This document shows positions 9,239 through 20,574 of a stretch of DNA of 64,000 nucleotides, piece after piece. The notes below the pieces were generated by a model. That model worked only from the letters and a program-made list of their open reading frames with translations. It made no database searches and was not told the origin of the DNA. This DNA is from Hibiscus mutabilis (taxonomy: Eukaryota > Streptophyta > Magnoliopsida > Malvales > Malvaceae), in the NCBI GenBank assembly GCA_019671005.1, contig CM033744.1, forward strand, positions 7,282,208 to 7,346,207, given 5' to 3'. Made by a program: the position numbers and the translations under genes. Each line of letters opens with the position of its first letter. The first letter of the stretch is position 1.

Positions 9239-9893
9239 AAATTTATTTAGTGTTGGGCAATTACTTGAAAATGGTTATTGTGTTGATTCTAAAGACAAGC
9301 AATGCGTGATTTATGATTCCAGTGGATGTGAACTTGCTAAGGCTGCCATGCATGATAAGAGTTTCACTCTAGATTGGGAACCTTATTTATCTAGAGTTTA
9401 TCAACATCAGGTTGATGAGACTATGCTTTGGTATAAACAGCTAGGACATTTTGGTTATCATGCCTTAAGTTGTTTATACAAGAATAATCTTGTGCTGGAT
9501 TTGCCCAAGAGACATGTAAAGGGTGAAGTACGTAAAGTGTACAAATTAGGAAAACAATGCAGGCTGTCGTTTTCCAAACAAGTCAGTTTGGAGAGCTTCA
9601 AAAAATCTGCATTTGGCTTATACAAATATTTGTGGTCCTATGAAGACTCCATCTTTAAATGGAATATTTTTGAGAATCAATCCTCATGCAAGCTGAAGGT
9701 AATTAGTTCTGACAATGAAACTAGATATACCTCAAAAAAGTTTGAGAAATTTTGTGTTGTTGCTAGTGTTGAACACCAACCTGCTATCATCTACAACACA
9801 CAACAAATTGGTGGCAGTGTAAGAAAAAACCAAACATCTATTGATATTGCAAGGTGTTTAACGTTTGGAAAGGGCCTATCAAAAACCTTCTAG
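9239..9893 (+). pseudogene. copia pre-integrase and integrase remnant
   Basis: QNLFSVGQLLENGYCVDSKD leads into the GAG-pre-integrase domain (LWYKQLGHFGYHALSCLY, about 9430-9480). A damaged integrase core follows: VISSDNETRYTSKKFEKFC corresponds to the usual SDNGxEYTSxxF block. The zinc-finger cysteines and most of the first catalytic segment are lost. It is open from 9306 to 9893. Confidence 0.75.
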
Positions 9894-9896
9894 GTA

Positions 9897-10104
9897 GAAG
9901 CTGTGAATCCTGCAATTTATTTGCATAATACACTTCCAACAAAGGTCTTGAAGGCCAAGGCTCCTTATGAAACTTGGTTTGGATTTAAAGTTTTAATGCA
10001 ACATTTTAAAATCTTTGGTTGCATTTGTTATGCACACGTTATTGATGTTAATCAGCTGCCAAGTGAATTTGAAGTTGTTGTCAGGGATGAGTTTGATGAA
10101 GATT
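9897..10104 (+). pseudogene. copia integrase C-terminal fragment
   Basis: EAVNPAIYLHNTLPTKVLKA then PYETWFGFKVLMQHFKIFGC match the conserved region after the integrase core (EAVxTAxYLxNRxPTK...FGCICYAHV). No ATG; it is a continuation of the polyprotein in a new frame. Confidence 0.75.
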
Positions 10105-10163
10105 GACATGTTAGAGGAACCGAAACTTTCTCAAACATATATAAGAGATAAAATCTTGTTGTT

Positions 10164-10411
10164 TTGGAGCCTAATAATTTTAAAGAGGCTAATGATTTAG
10201 ATGAATGGATGAAGGCCATGAAAAATGAGCATGATCAAGAAGAAGTTTTTGTCAAGCATCCTGAAGGCTTTGTCATTAAAGGAAGTTTCATTCTTGTTTA
10301 TTGCAATTCAGAGGACTTGTTTGCAGACATTTTTTTAAAGTCTCTATCAAAGATCAGGTTTGAATGGTTGAGGAAGATATATGAGTTGACAGCAAAGCAT
10401 CCAAGGAGGAG
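10164..10411 (+). pseudogene. copia RT/RNase H stub with two internal deletions
   Basis: EPNNFKEANDLDEWMKAMKN is the start of copia RT. It jumps in frame to EEVFVKHPEGFVIKG, then to ILVYCNSEDLFADIFLKSLS, the end of RNase H. Several hundred residues are missing at two joints, yet the frame stays open into the 3' LTR, so the deletions were in-frame. No YVDD catalytic motif remains. Confidence 0.75.
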
Positions 10412-10730
10412 TGTTGAAAGTATGACTACCTATGCCGCTAATCTATATGAGATTAATATATTTTTTTGTTGTATTTTTGGTTAAACTCGGATGTTAGTTG
10501 AAAGATGTCAGTACAGTTGCTGCTGATTTGTACATTTTGTTCAAGACCATACTGGTCTAAAAAATATAAGTAGTAGGTGATAGTTATATCTTGTATTTTA
10601 ACCTTTAAATTTAATGAAAAATGTGTGTGCAAGCTGACCTTTGCAGCTATAATTTTTTTTCTTTCTGTTTTTTAAAGCTCTCTCAATTCTTTGAGTGAAG
10701 AAATCATTTTCTGGTTTGCAAAAGCCAACA
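10412..10730 (+). mobile_element. copia 3' LTR (319 bp)
   Basis: TGTTGAAAGT...AAAGCCAACA, preceded by the purine tract CCAAGGAGGAG. Followed by CACTG, the near-copy of the left-flank CACCG. Confidence 0.8.
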
Positions 10731-10735
10731 CACTG

Positions 10736-10918
10736 CCGCCACTAAAGAATTACGAGATTCATCATGAACCTATAAAGCCCTACAAGGGTGACCGGTATTC
10801 GCCGCCGCCTTTGGCATGGGGGAAGACTCCACTGCAACCACTGCCAGCAACTCTTCCAACACTATCGACTCCTCCACCTTCATCATTAGCTCTCCCACCC
10901 CCTCCTATTTCAACTTAG
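10736..10918 (+). pseudogene. small secreted protein gene, 3' part, separated by copia
   Basis: In frame with the part ending at 7337: PPLKNYEIHHEPIKPYKGDR, then YSPPPLAWGKT and a Pro/Ser/Leu-rich tail ending PPPPIST before TAG at 10916-10918. It has no promoter or start of its own. An open frame through the copia LTR end reads into it, but that is fortuitous. Confidence 0.5.
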
Positions 10919-11192
10919 ATCATAAACCTCTCTATCCATTAACTTTAAAGCAGCTCTTTTATCCCCTCTCAGGGAATTTTCGGAGGAACTTCAACAATTC
11001 TGCCAATGTTAATTTTTCAATTTCTAGAAAATAATCTTAGTCATTTATTACCCTATGTATAAGTAATTAAATTTTACATATGTGTGTGTGTATGCATGCA
11101 TGCTTATAGTTTATAATTTTAAAAATTATATTACTCGAGTCCAATTAAATTATATTTTTCATTTATTTTATAATTAATATTTAAGCATAATA
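10919..11192. other. flank of the disrupted gene
   Basis: Probably the former 3' UTR and downstream DNA. Contains a short GT run and (TGCA)n near 11083-11103. No gene seen. Confidence 0.3.
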
Positions 11193-11583
11193 TGTAACAC
11201 CCCTTCCCCTATCCGTACACCGGATATGAGGCAGAAATGCTATGACTTCTTTATTCAAAGATCAGAGTAATTTAAAATTTTCAGAAAACTTCCCGATGGT
11301 CATCCATCCTAAAATTTCTCTAGCCCAAGCACACTTAACTTTACTTAAAATCGATATAAATTATTTATTCAAGTTCTAATCATGAATCAATTATCTTAAA
11401 ACCCATAACAACTTTAAAGGTCAATCTCAACTCGAATAAGTTTAGCAAGCATACATGCCACTATAAAAATCAACCTCAATTATGATGTCATTACTCTGAT
11501 TACCTGTTGAGCTTTCCAATATTGATGCAATGCTTTTCTCCCTCTCATCTTGATTTACCTACGTGTGTACAATCAAACACACG

Positions 11584-11599
11584 CTAAGTACGAACTTAG
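11584..11599 (-). other. conserved hairpin CTAAGT-ACGA-ACTTAG
   Basis: 6-bp stem, 4-base loop, in a CACACG...TGAGGCAATA context. The same site occurs in the other gypsy LTR families at 54763-54778 (CTAAGT-ATAT-ATTTAG, one wobble pair) and 58974-58993 (8-bp stem). Confidence 0.55.
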
Positions 11600-11990
11600 T
11601 GAGGCAATAAAGGAAATTAATAACAATAATTTAAACTTTATTCAAGTTCATGGCTACGTTTATATAGCATGATATATGCCAATGTCATAAGATTTTCATT
11701 TATGCCCGGTTATCATAATATGCCTTATATGCATCATGATCACTATATAAATATTACCATCATACCAATCATGTATCAACATAATATAAACCAGATATAA
11801 ATTTCTTACCGATATACTTGTCATTTGCCCTAAGTGTTCATATAAATATGTCCCGAGAGTTCATATACTCTCTAACCTGTTTACCATTTATTATCCCTTT
11901 ATTTATAGCCCGATTATCAATGATTTCCCGGTTTCCCAATTTCATAGCCCAAATATAACCTTGAGGACTCTAGGTACGCAAGTCAAATAT

Positions 11991-12066
11991 ACACTGAAGT
12001 GCTAACCCGCACGTTTATAAGGTCGTGCTAACTCTGGGTACGCAAGTCAAATATACACCGAAGTGC
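11991..12066 (-). other. two UUCG-type hairpins in LTR 1
   Basis: ACACTGAAGTGC (11991-12002) and ACACCGAAGTGC (12055-12066). On the - strand, the transcribed strand, the second reads GCAC-UUCG-GUGU, a cUUCGg tetraloop with a G-U pair at the base. The first has a changed loop (UUCA). See LTR 3 for the perfect version. Confidence 0.5.
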
Positions 12067-12191
12067 TAACCCGCACGTTTATAAGGTCGTGCTAACCATT
12101 ATCCCGCACGTTTATAAGGTTGTGCTAACCATTATCTTGCACGTTTATAAGGCTGTGCTAACCATTATCCTGCACGTTTATAAGGTCGTGC
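12009..12191 (-). repeat. 33-bp hairpin array in LTR 1
   Basis: Five units GCACG-TTTATAAGGT-CGTGC (12009, 12073, 12106, 12139, 12172), the last four exactly 33 bp apart, separated by TAACCATTATCC-like spacers. Three units keep the full 5-bp stem; two (GTTGTGC, GCTGTGC) keep 4 bp. It ends in the dyad ACACT-A-AGTGT (12199-12209). Confidence 0.75.
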
Positions 12192-12444
12192 TTACCATAC
12201 ACTAAGTGTACTTTTAACACTATAATGTTATCCCGAATTCCCGATTATGCAGCGTGCTGCTGGATTCTATGGCATGCCAACTATGCCCTGTCCCTCAAAG
12301 GCTCATTTGGGCAAAATTCCCGAATTTATTCCATCCATGGCAATGTATATCAATATAATTTAATATTGGGCAGTTCATACCCGAAATAACATTCATAGCA
12401 TACCATCATCAATAACTAGTGATCAATGCATTTGTTTTCAACCA

Positions 12445-12467
12445 TTGACATATTTAAAATATGTCAA
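12445..12467. other. 23-bp perfect palindrome in LTR 1
   Basis: Arms TTGACATATTT and AAATATGTCAA around a single A. Identical at 18704-18726 (LTR 2), 25015-25037 (LTR 3) and in a different LTR family at 55483-55505. Confidence 0.8.
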
Positions 12468-14167
12468 ATATATGATCAATGACAAAAATATCATGCTAAC
12501 ATATAAATCATGTAGACTTATCACAAGTCTTACCAATGATGTATAAAACAACTATGTATCATGTTATGTATGCATTGCACTCACGTGGCCATTTATTAGC
12601 ACGCCTCACTAAATTCTACTCGATCCTTTTCTTTATAGAACCTCGAACTTTCTTTGATTCGACCTTGACTTCATTATTCACATGAAAAGATAAATTATTT
12701 TTTAGATTCAAATCTAACAATACCTTAACCATGCGGTTTAATATAATCATTCAAATATAAAATTTTCAATTATTTTTCCTTTCTTCCTTGTATTTTTCAC
12801 AAACTCATTATGGTCCCTAGTGACCAATTTGAACTTCTAATAATTCTTCCAAGCTTGCTAACTCACATTTAAATACCAAATGTTTCAAATTCTATTTTCT
12901 GACAGCTTGTGCTACCTTTAAAGATTTACTTATACTGGGCATAATACATACCGGATCTTAATTTCCTTTATACTAGAAAAACTAGATTCGATAACAGCTC
13001 TAACGGTATAAGCCACATAAATTAATAAAATCTACAAAAAATATTAAAATTCTTCAAACTCCCGTCACAGACAGAAACGGCTCTGTAAATTTTCTGACCT
13101 TCATTCGATTAAAAATTCATATCTTTTGACTCGAAATTCAAAATCAGTTTCCGTTTGTTGGATAGTAAACTAGATAAACACATATTTACAGCGGTATAAA
13201 ATTCATCATCTAACCATTTTTGTAGAATTTATGGTGAATTTTCAAAGTCACTGCCAAATTCAATCTTCATCATAGCCTTCCATAATCAACTTCTAATTTA
13301 TACCAACTTCTTCTTATTTTTCTACTTATCAATTTAGTCTCATCACTTGTTTCAAAACATCAATTTATCATCTTCTTCATCAAATAATTATTCAAATAAT
13401 TCCCTCTAATTTTCTTTCTTTGCCCAAAATATTCACTAAAATGCAAAGGTAAAGATTTAAAGTTCTTAACTTTGCAATTTAGTCCTCAAATCAACACTAC
13501 TACCTTAATTCTATTATTTTAACCAAAAAACAGATTTAATCTCCATCCAAGAATTCATTGCCTATTTGGTCACTTGATTTTGACAAATTGTCAAAATGGT
13601 CCCTAATTCAATTCAACATCGGTTTAGCATTCTAACATCAATTTCACATCTCCAACATCATTAATAACACAAATACACTCCAAATTCTAAAAATTTAGAT
13701 TTGGTCCTTCAACTTTTCAAGTTGCCAAATGGTCCCTACACAATTTAACTTAGGGTTTTGCTTCCAAACAACAATTCAAGCTTATTAGATCATTATTTCA
13801 ACATCACAAACCCTAAATTAAACTTAAATCCATAAACCCCAATTATCTTCATAATAATCAAAACATGTAAAACTTAAATCCCAACTCAATATCATGATTT
13901 TAACATCATACTAGCTTCATTTCAACTTGAATTCAATCATGGAATCTCAAAAGCCCTAATTTGATCCATAAACCCTAATTTCTTTCTCATGTAAATTCTC
14001 ATCAATCAAGCATGGATTCCATGAATTATTGATATCAAAAGATAGAGCTTGAAGAGTATAACAACTTGTAATTGAAGAGATTACCTGAAAATCGAGTTTC
14101 GGGGCTTGAATCGAGCTTGAAAAAAAATTTCTCTTTCTTTCCCTAGACCTCACATTTTTTGCTGGAG

Positions 14168-14325
14168 AAGAATGTTCATCTTTTCACCATTATTTTACAC
14201 ATATATCTTTTAAATGAATATTAAATTCATTTAATAGTGAAATTACAAGAATGTTCATATTTTCACCATTATTTTACACATATATCTTTTAAATGAATAT
14301 TAAATTCATTTAATAGTGAAATTAC
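14168..14325. repeat. 79-bp tandem duplication in LTR 1
   Basis: AAGAATGTTCAT... repeats with period 79 (14168-14246, 14247-14325). Present in LTR 2 (20417-20574), single in LTR 3 (near 26746-26827). Confidence 0.85.
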
Positions 14326-15231
14326 AATTTTGCCCTTTTATCCAATGGTTGATATTGATTTTATCATCAATCAAGGGCCAAGATTTAATCTTCCATTTTA
14401 TCTTTCCAAAATTTCCCTTATAAATTTTTAAATATTTCAAAATTGCCATTGGGGACAAATGACCAATTTGCCCTCCAACTAGTTTGCCATTCTTGTAAAA
14501 ATTCAACTAAATCTAGTTGGAATCCAACCAAATACAATAAAATATTCATAAAATAATATTTTATGAATTTTTTCATGTCTTTTGAATTAGTTTCCAAAAT
14601 TTCCATTCGATCCAATATACCGATAAATAATCCTTTACTCAGAAATAAACTGTAGGATTCATCTTGAATCAAACTAAAAATATTTACAACACTTGGAAAT
14701 GACTTTTATAATCTTTCTCTATAATATGGAAAATTTTCATAATTTTCGATTCGATCCGTATCCGAATTCCACTTAAACTTTAACTGTGATTTTCCCAATA
14801 ATCGAAATATCAGATCGAGCCAATAATTTTGCATTTGATTCAAACCCTTAGGTGATATGTTTATTTATGAAATAAAAACCCTTAACTTTTGGAAATTACA
14901 ACTTTAGTCCCCAAACTTTTCCAAAGTTTATACTTTAGCCATAAATTTTCCAAAATTTACATTTTGGTCACTACCTCTTTAAACTTCAATTCCCATTCCA
15001 ATTTTTCTTGGAATTAAACCAAACTTTAATAATACCTTATTCAATTCACTATCTATCACATGAGACCTTTAAACCTTAGAAATTTCCTTTCCAAAACCCA
15101 TAATTAAAGAAATCCCAACTTTCACATTTTTGTCATTTTAGTCACTAAGTTAGCTTTTAAGCTATTATCTTAGTACTAAATGACTATTAATAAACTTATT
15201 AAATTTTGGGGTATTACAATTCTCTCCCTTA

Positions 15232-16060
15232 AGAAAATTCATCCTCGAATTTTCAAAATGTACTTATTTTAAACAAGTGCTGATACTGATTTTCCATGAC
15301 ATCATTTGCTTCCCATATTGCTTTTTCCACTTGGTGATTGCACCAAATGACTTTCACCAATGGTATTTACTTGTTCCTTATTTCTTTGACATACAACTCA
15401 GTATACTTGCTCATCTAATAATCCATTCTAGCTGGTATAAACTGAGCAGATTTAGTTAACCTATCCACAATTACCCAGATAGAATCTTTCTTACTGGAAG
15501 TCAATAGAAATCTTATCACAAAATCCATTGTAACTCTATCCTATTTCCACTGTGTAATAGAAATAGATTGCAATTTCCCTGGTGGTACTTGATGTTCAGC
15601 TTTCACCTGTTGTCAAGTCAAGCACTTAGCAACAAACTCTGATATCATTTTTTTCATACCAGGTCACCAATATCGACCCTTCAAATCTTGATACTTTTTT
15701 TTCGATGCATAGTCAATGGACTATATTGTGCCTTAATAAGAAAATCCTGTTTCAACTTAGCATCTTTAGGAATATACACTTTATCTTTATAGTAAAGACA
15801 TCCATCAGGTTTAATCTCAAAATATTTAATTCCACCCGATTCCACTTGCTTTATCTTGGTTATGCAATCTTCATCTCGTTGCTGACTTTCTTTAATCCGA
15901 TCTAACAATGATGATCTCAATTACAACTCTACCAATAACGAACCATTTGATTTTTTCTTTAACTGAGCATTTAAAGCTCGTAATGTAGCGAATGTTTTCT
16001 GACTCAAAGCATCTACTACAACCTTTGCTCGACCTGGGTGGTAATCAGTATAAATCCATT
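15232..16060 (-). pseudogene. gypsy RNase H to integrase remnant, copy A
   Basis: Reading the - strand: the RNase H end (GRAKVVVDALSQKTFATLRA), then RSSLLDRIKESQQRDEDCIT and GGIKYFEIKPDGCLYYKDKV leading to SPLTMH of the integrase zinc region. Then KAEHQVPPGKLQSISITQWK and DSIWVIVDRLTKSAQF of the core start, with stops, and finally ELYVKEIRNKKIPLVKVIW of the chromodomain-like C-terminus. The core between VDRLTKSAQF and the C-terminus, with the remaining catalytic acids, is deleted. Open stretch 15681-15920. Confidence 0.8.
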
Positions 16061-17333
16061 ATTGAATTAAATCCAATCTTAAAATTAGTCTATCGATTAA
16101 GCATCAAGTATGACTGCTCCTCTTAAACAACCCATTTAAAATTTCCAAACAATAGGAATACTCTCTTAACCTATCCTTGATGCTCGGTATCCATAGCATA
16201 AGTTAAATCATTTCATATTGATAACAAATTCCAATAAAACTATGCATGTTCATACATGCCAATTATCACAACACTCACATGATTGGTTTTGTAGTTTTCT
16301 TGAATCTCAACATTAATTATAAATGTCAGGAGAGTTCCTAATTTTCCTTGTCTCAATCTTTTACGGAACTATGTAATAAATTTCACTTGGCATTTTTGCA
16401 GAAATCTTCACCACTTTTTTAAAGGTGGTTATCTCAATTACTATTCCTCTTCACGAGCTATGACCTCTATTTAGATATTTTCTTATTCTGAATCCTTTCC
16501 ATGGCATCCAACATAATTTACTACTTCATAGTTTTTTTTAAATACATAGGACAGTCAATACTTCTTTATACCTGACCTCTAGCCCTCTATGAACTATCAC
16601 GACTCTTCTTTTGTCTATAGAAAGCAGTTTAGAAGCAAATCAACTCAGTTTATTAACTTGCACTCTTACCCATAAATAATCCAATTGCTTAAATTAAGAT
16701 GCAAGAACTCTATTGCATCTCTAGGATAAACTTTGTTACGGAACACTCAAAGAAAGAACTCTAGCTAACAAACTTTTGAGTATGTACCGTAACATTAATT
16801 TATCAAATACGGGTCTAATCCTTTTAGATGAGATACTACTTTATTTTTAGTTTCCTCTTATCATCAATACAGAGTTCATTCAACCTAACTTTTATATCCT
16901 TATACCATAGATTAACAATCATAGAATCTCCATCAATATCTTTATGAAAATCTAGTATGCCAGAACTCTTAATTCTTTTGCAATTAGTGCCTAAGCAGGC
17001 TGATTCAAAATCGAATCTAATGTCCAGAAGAAAAGCTCTTAATCCAGAACATGCATATCATGTTACCCTAGTGCCTCTTCGCACCATACTAAAGCTGAGG
17101 GTAGAACATTATCATTAACTTTATCACTCGTGAATCTCTTGTTGATTCACTTGCCTAAACACCTGACACAAATCTTTCCTCATACATTGGAATTTAACAT
17201 TACTAACATAATGAAGTAAGCAATCGCATCCATTCCAGCAAGTAAAATCATCAGTAATTCTGACATCCTAGTGGCAAGTATACATTTTGACCTTTACCGT
17301 GCCGTTTAATCTCTAGAACTGGCTAAACCAGTA
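16061..17333. other. internal region A, no recognisable coding
   Basis: Where gag, protease and RT would be expected, I find only short frames and no domain. Compared with copy B, this segment from about 16310 has many one- or two-base indels. Confidence 0.5.
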
Positions 17334-18127
17334 GCTCGATACCAATAAATGTAACACCCCATTCCCTATCTGTACACGGATATGAGTCAAAAATGCTATT
17401 ACGTCTTTATTCAAAGTCAGGGTAATTTAAATTTTTTAGAAAACTTTTCGATGGCCACCCATCCTAAAATTTTCGTAGCCCAAGCACACTTAACTTTACT
17501 TAAAATCGACATAAATTATTTGTTCAAGTTATCATGAATCAATTATCTTAAAACCCATAACAAATTTAAAGGCCAATCTCAACTCCAATAAGTTTAGCAA
17601 GCATACATACCACTATAAAAATCAACCTCAATTAGGATGTCATTACTGTGATTACTTGTTGAGCTTTCCAATATTGATGTAATGATTTTCTCCCTCTCAT
17701 CTTGATTTACCTATGTGTGTACAATCAAACACACGCTAAGTACAAACTTAATGAGGCAATAAAAGAAATTAATAACAATAATTTAAACTTTATTCAAGTT
17801 CATGGCTACGTTTATATAGCATGATATATGCCAATGTCATAAGATTTTCATGTATGCCCGGTTATCATAATATCCCTTATATGCATCATGATCACTATAT
17901 AAATATTACCATCATACCAATCATGTATCAACATAATATAAACCGGATATAAATTTCTTACCGATATACTTGTCATTTGCCCTAAGTGTTCATATAAATA
18001 TGTCGAGAGTTCATATACTCTCTAACTTGTTTACCATTTATTATCCCTTCATTTATAGCCCGATTATCAATGATTTTTCCCAATTTCATAGCCCAAATAT
18101 AACCTTGAGGAATTTCAAATATGCCCA

Positions 18128-18441
18128 AATATAACCCGCATGTTTATAAGGACTCCATTATCTACGCGTTTATAAGTCCATTAATACGTTTATAAGGTCG
18201 CTAACCATTATCTTGCACGTTTATAAGGTCGTGCTAACCATTTATCAATGATTTCACGGTTTCCCAATTTCAAGTCAAATATAACTTGAGGACAGGGTAC
18301 GTGAGTAACCATGTGCTAACCCGCACGTTTATAAGGTCGTGCTAACCATTATCCCGCACGTTTATAAGGTTGTGCTAACCATTATCTTGCACGTTTATAA
18401 GGTTGTGCTAACCATTATCCTGCACGTTTATAAGGTCGTGC
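18128..18441 (-). repeat. 33-bp hairpin array in LTR 2, eroded
   Basis: Same unit as in LTR 1. The left half has shortened units (ACGCGTTTATAAG, ATACGTTTATAAGGTCGCTAACC); the right half has intact 33-bp units. It has the internal TATCAATGATTTC...CGGTTTCCCAA interruption also found in LTR 3. Confidence 0.65.
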
Positions 18442-18703
18442 TTACCATACACTAAGTGTACTTTTAACACTATAATGTTATCCCGAATTCTTGATTATGC
18501 AGTCGTTTCTTTGGATTCTATGGCATGCCAACTATGCCATGTCCCTCAAAGACTTATTTGGGCAAAATTCGAATTTATTCCATCCATGGCAATGTATATC
18601 AATATAATTTAATATTGGGCAGTTCATACCCAAAATAACATTCATAGCATACCATCATCAATAACTAGTGATCAATGCATTTGTTTTCAACCATTGACAT
18701 ATT

Positions 18704-18726
18704 TAAAATATGTCAAATATATGATC
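18704..18726. other. 23-bp perfect palindrome in LTR 2
   Basis: Same palindrome as at 12445-12467. Confidence 0.8.
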
Positions 18727-20416
18727 AATGACAAAAATATCATGCTAACATATAAACCATGTAGACTTATCACAAGTCTTACCAATGATGTATAAAACAA
18801 CTATGTATCATGTTATGTATGCATTGCACTCACGTGGTCATTTATTAGCACGCCTCACTAAATTCTACTCGATCCTTTTCTTTATAAAACCTCGAACTTT
18901 CTTTGATTCGACCTTGACTTCATTATTCACATGAAAAGATAAATTATTTTTTAGATTCAAATCTAACAATACCTTAACCATGCGGTTTAATATAATCATT
19001 CAAATATAAAATTTTCAATTATTTTTCCTTTCTTCCTTGTATTTTTCACAAACTCATTATGGTCCCTAGTGACCAATTTGAACTTCTAATAATTCTTCCA
19101 AGCTTGCTAACTCACATTTAAATACCAAATGTTTCAAATTCTATTTTCTGACAGCTTGTGCTACCTTTAAAGATTTACTTATACTGGGCATAATACATAC
19201 CGGATCTTAATTTCCTTTATACTAGAAAAACTAGATTCGATAACAGCTCTAACGGTATAAGCCACATAAATTAATAAAATCTACAAAAAATATTAAAATT
19301 CTTCAAACTCCCGTCACAGACAGAAACGGCTCTATAAATTTTTGACCTTCATTCGATTAAAAATTCATATCTTTTGACTCGAAATTCAAAATCAGTTTCC
19401 GTTTGTTGGATAGTAAACTAGATAAACACATATTTACAAAGGTATAAAATTCATCATCTAACCATTTTTGTAGAATTTATGGTGAATTTTCAAAGTCACT
19501 GCCAAATTCAATCTTCATCATAGCCTTCCATAATCAACTTCTAATTTATACCAACTTCTTCTTATTTTTCTACTTATCAATTTAGTCTCATCACTTGTTT
19601 CAAAACATCAATTTATCATCTTCTTCATCAAATAATTATTCAAATAATTCCCTCTAATTTTCTTTCTTTGCCCAAAATATTCACTAAAATGCAAAGGTAA
19701 AGATTTAAAGTTCTTAACTTTGCAATTTAGTCCTCAAATCAACACTACTACCTTAATTCTATTATTTTAACCAAAAAACAGATTTAATCTCCATCCAAGA
19801 ATTCATTGCCTATTTGGTCACTTGATTTTGACAAATTGTCAAAATGGTCCCTAATTCAATTCAACATCGGTTTAGCATTCTAACATCAATTTCACATCTC
19901 CAACATCATTAATAACACAAATACACTCCAAATTCTAAAAATTTAGATTTGGTCCTTCAACTTTTCAAGTTGCCAAATGGTCCCTACACAATTTAACTTA
20001 GGGTTTTGCTTCCAAACAACAATTCAAGCTTATTAGATCATTATTTCAACATCACAAACCCTAAATTAAACTTAAATCCATAAACCCCAATTATCTTCAT
20101 AATAATCAAAACATGTAAAACTTAAATCCCAACTCAATATCATGATTTTAACATCATACTAGCTTCATTTCAACTTGAATTCAATCATGGAATCTCAAAA
20201 GCCCTAATTTGATCCATAAACCCTAATTTCTTTTCTCATGTAAATTCTCATCAATCAAGCATGGATTCCATGAATTATTGATATCAAAAGATAGAGCTTG
20301 AAGAGTATAACAACTTGTAATTGAAGAGATTACCTGAAAATCGAGTTTCGGGGCTTGAATCGAGCTTGAAAAAAAATTTCTCTTTCTTTCCCTAGACCTC
20401 ACATTTTTTGCTGGAG

Positions 20417-20574
20417 AAGAATGTTCATCTTTTCACCATTATTTTACACATATATCTTTTAAATGAATATTAAATTCATTTAATAGTGAAATTACAAGAA
20501 TGTTCATATTTTCACCATTATTTTACACATATATCTTTTAAATGAATATTAAATTCATTTAATAGTGAAATTAC
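20417..20574. repeat. 79-bp tandem duplication in LTR 2
   Basis: Same duplication as LTR 1 at 14168-14325, absent from LTR 3. Confidence 0.85.

Larger units (their letters stand above)
7338..10730 (+). mobile_element. decayed, internally deleted Ty1/copia element
   Basis: Both LTRs begin TGTTGAAAGTATGAC and end GCAAAAGCCAACA. A tRNA-Met-like primer site follows the left LTR, and a purine tract (CCAAGGAGGAG, 10401-10411) precedes the right one. The order gag, protease, integrase, RT fits Ty1/copia. The total of about 3.4 kb is short because most of the integrase core, RT and RNase H is missing. Frameshifts and stops are numerous. It lies inside a host gene, in the same orientation as the gene. 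Confidence 0.85.
11193..15218 (-). mobile_element. gypsy LTR 1 (3' LTR of left copy)
   Basis: Window-strand ends TGTAACACCCC and GGGGTATTACA. Followed at 15219 by ATTCTCTCCCTTAAG, the complement of the polypurine primer. Its left quarter differs from LTRs 2 and 3 at many bases. Its right part, including a 79-bp tandem duplication at 14168-14325, is nearly identical to LTR 2. Confidence 0.85.
15219..17349 (-). mobile_element. gypsy internal region A
   Basis: 2.1 kb between LTR 1 and LTR 2. Near-identical to 21471-23608 apart from small indels. From its - strand 5' end: degenerate primer site (17334-17344, one base lost), about 1.2 kb without recognisable coding, RNase H end and integrase remnants (15232-16060), purine tract (15219-15233). 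Shorter than either flanking LTR. Confidence 0.8.

Noticed and set aside
12009..12191. Regular 33-bp repeats resembling a CRISPR array
   Set aside because: The spacers are also repeated (TAACCATTATCC), the setting is a plant LTR, and no cas genes exist nearby.
14306..14672. Two - strand frames (66 and 84 codons), repeated identically at 20555-20921
   Set aside because: They lie inside LTR 1 and LTR 2, have no domain, and are identical only because the LTR is duplicated.
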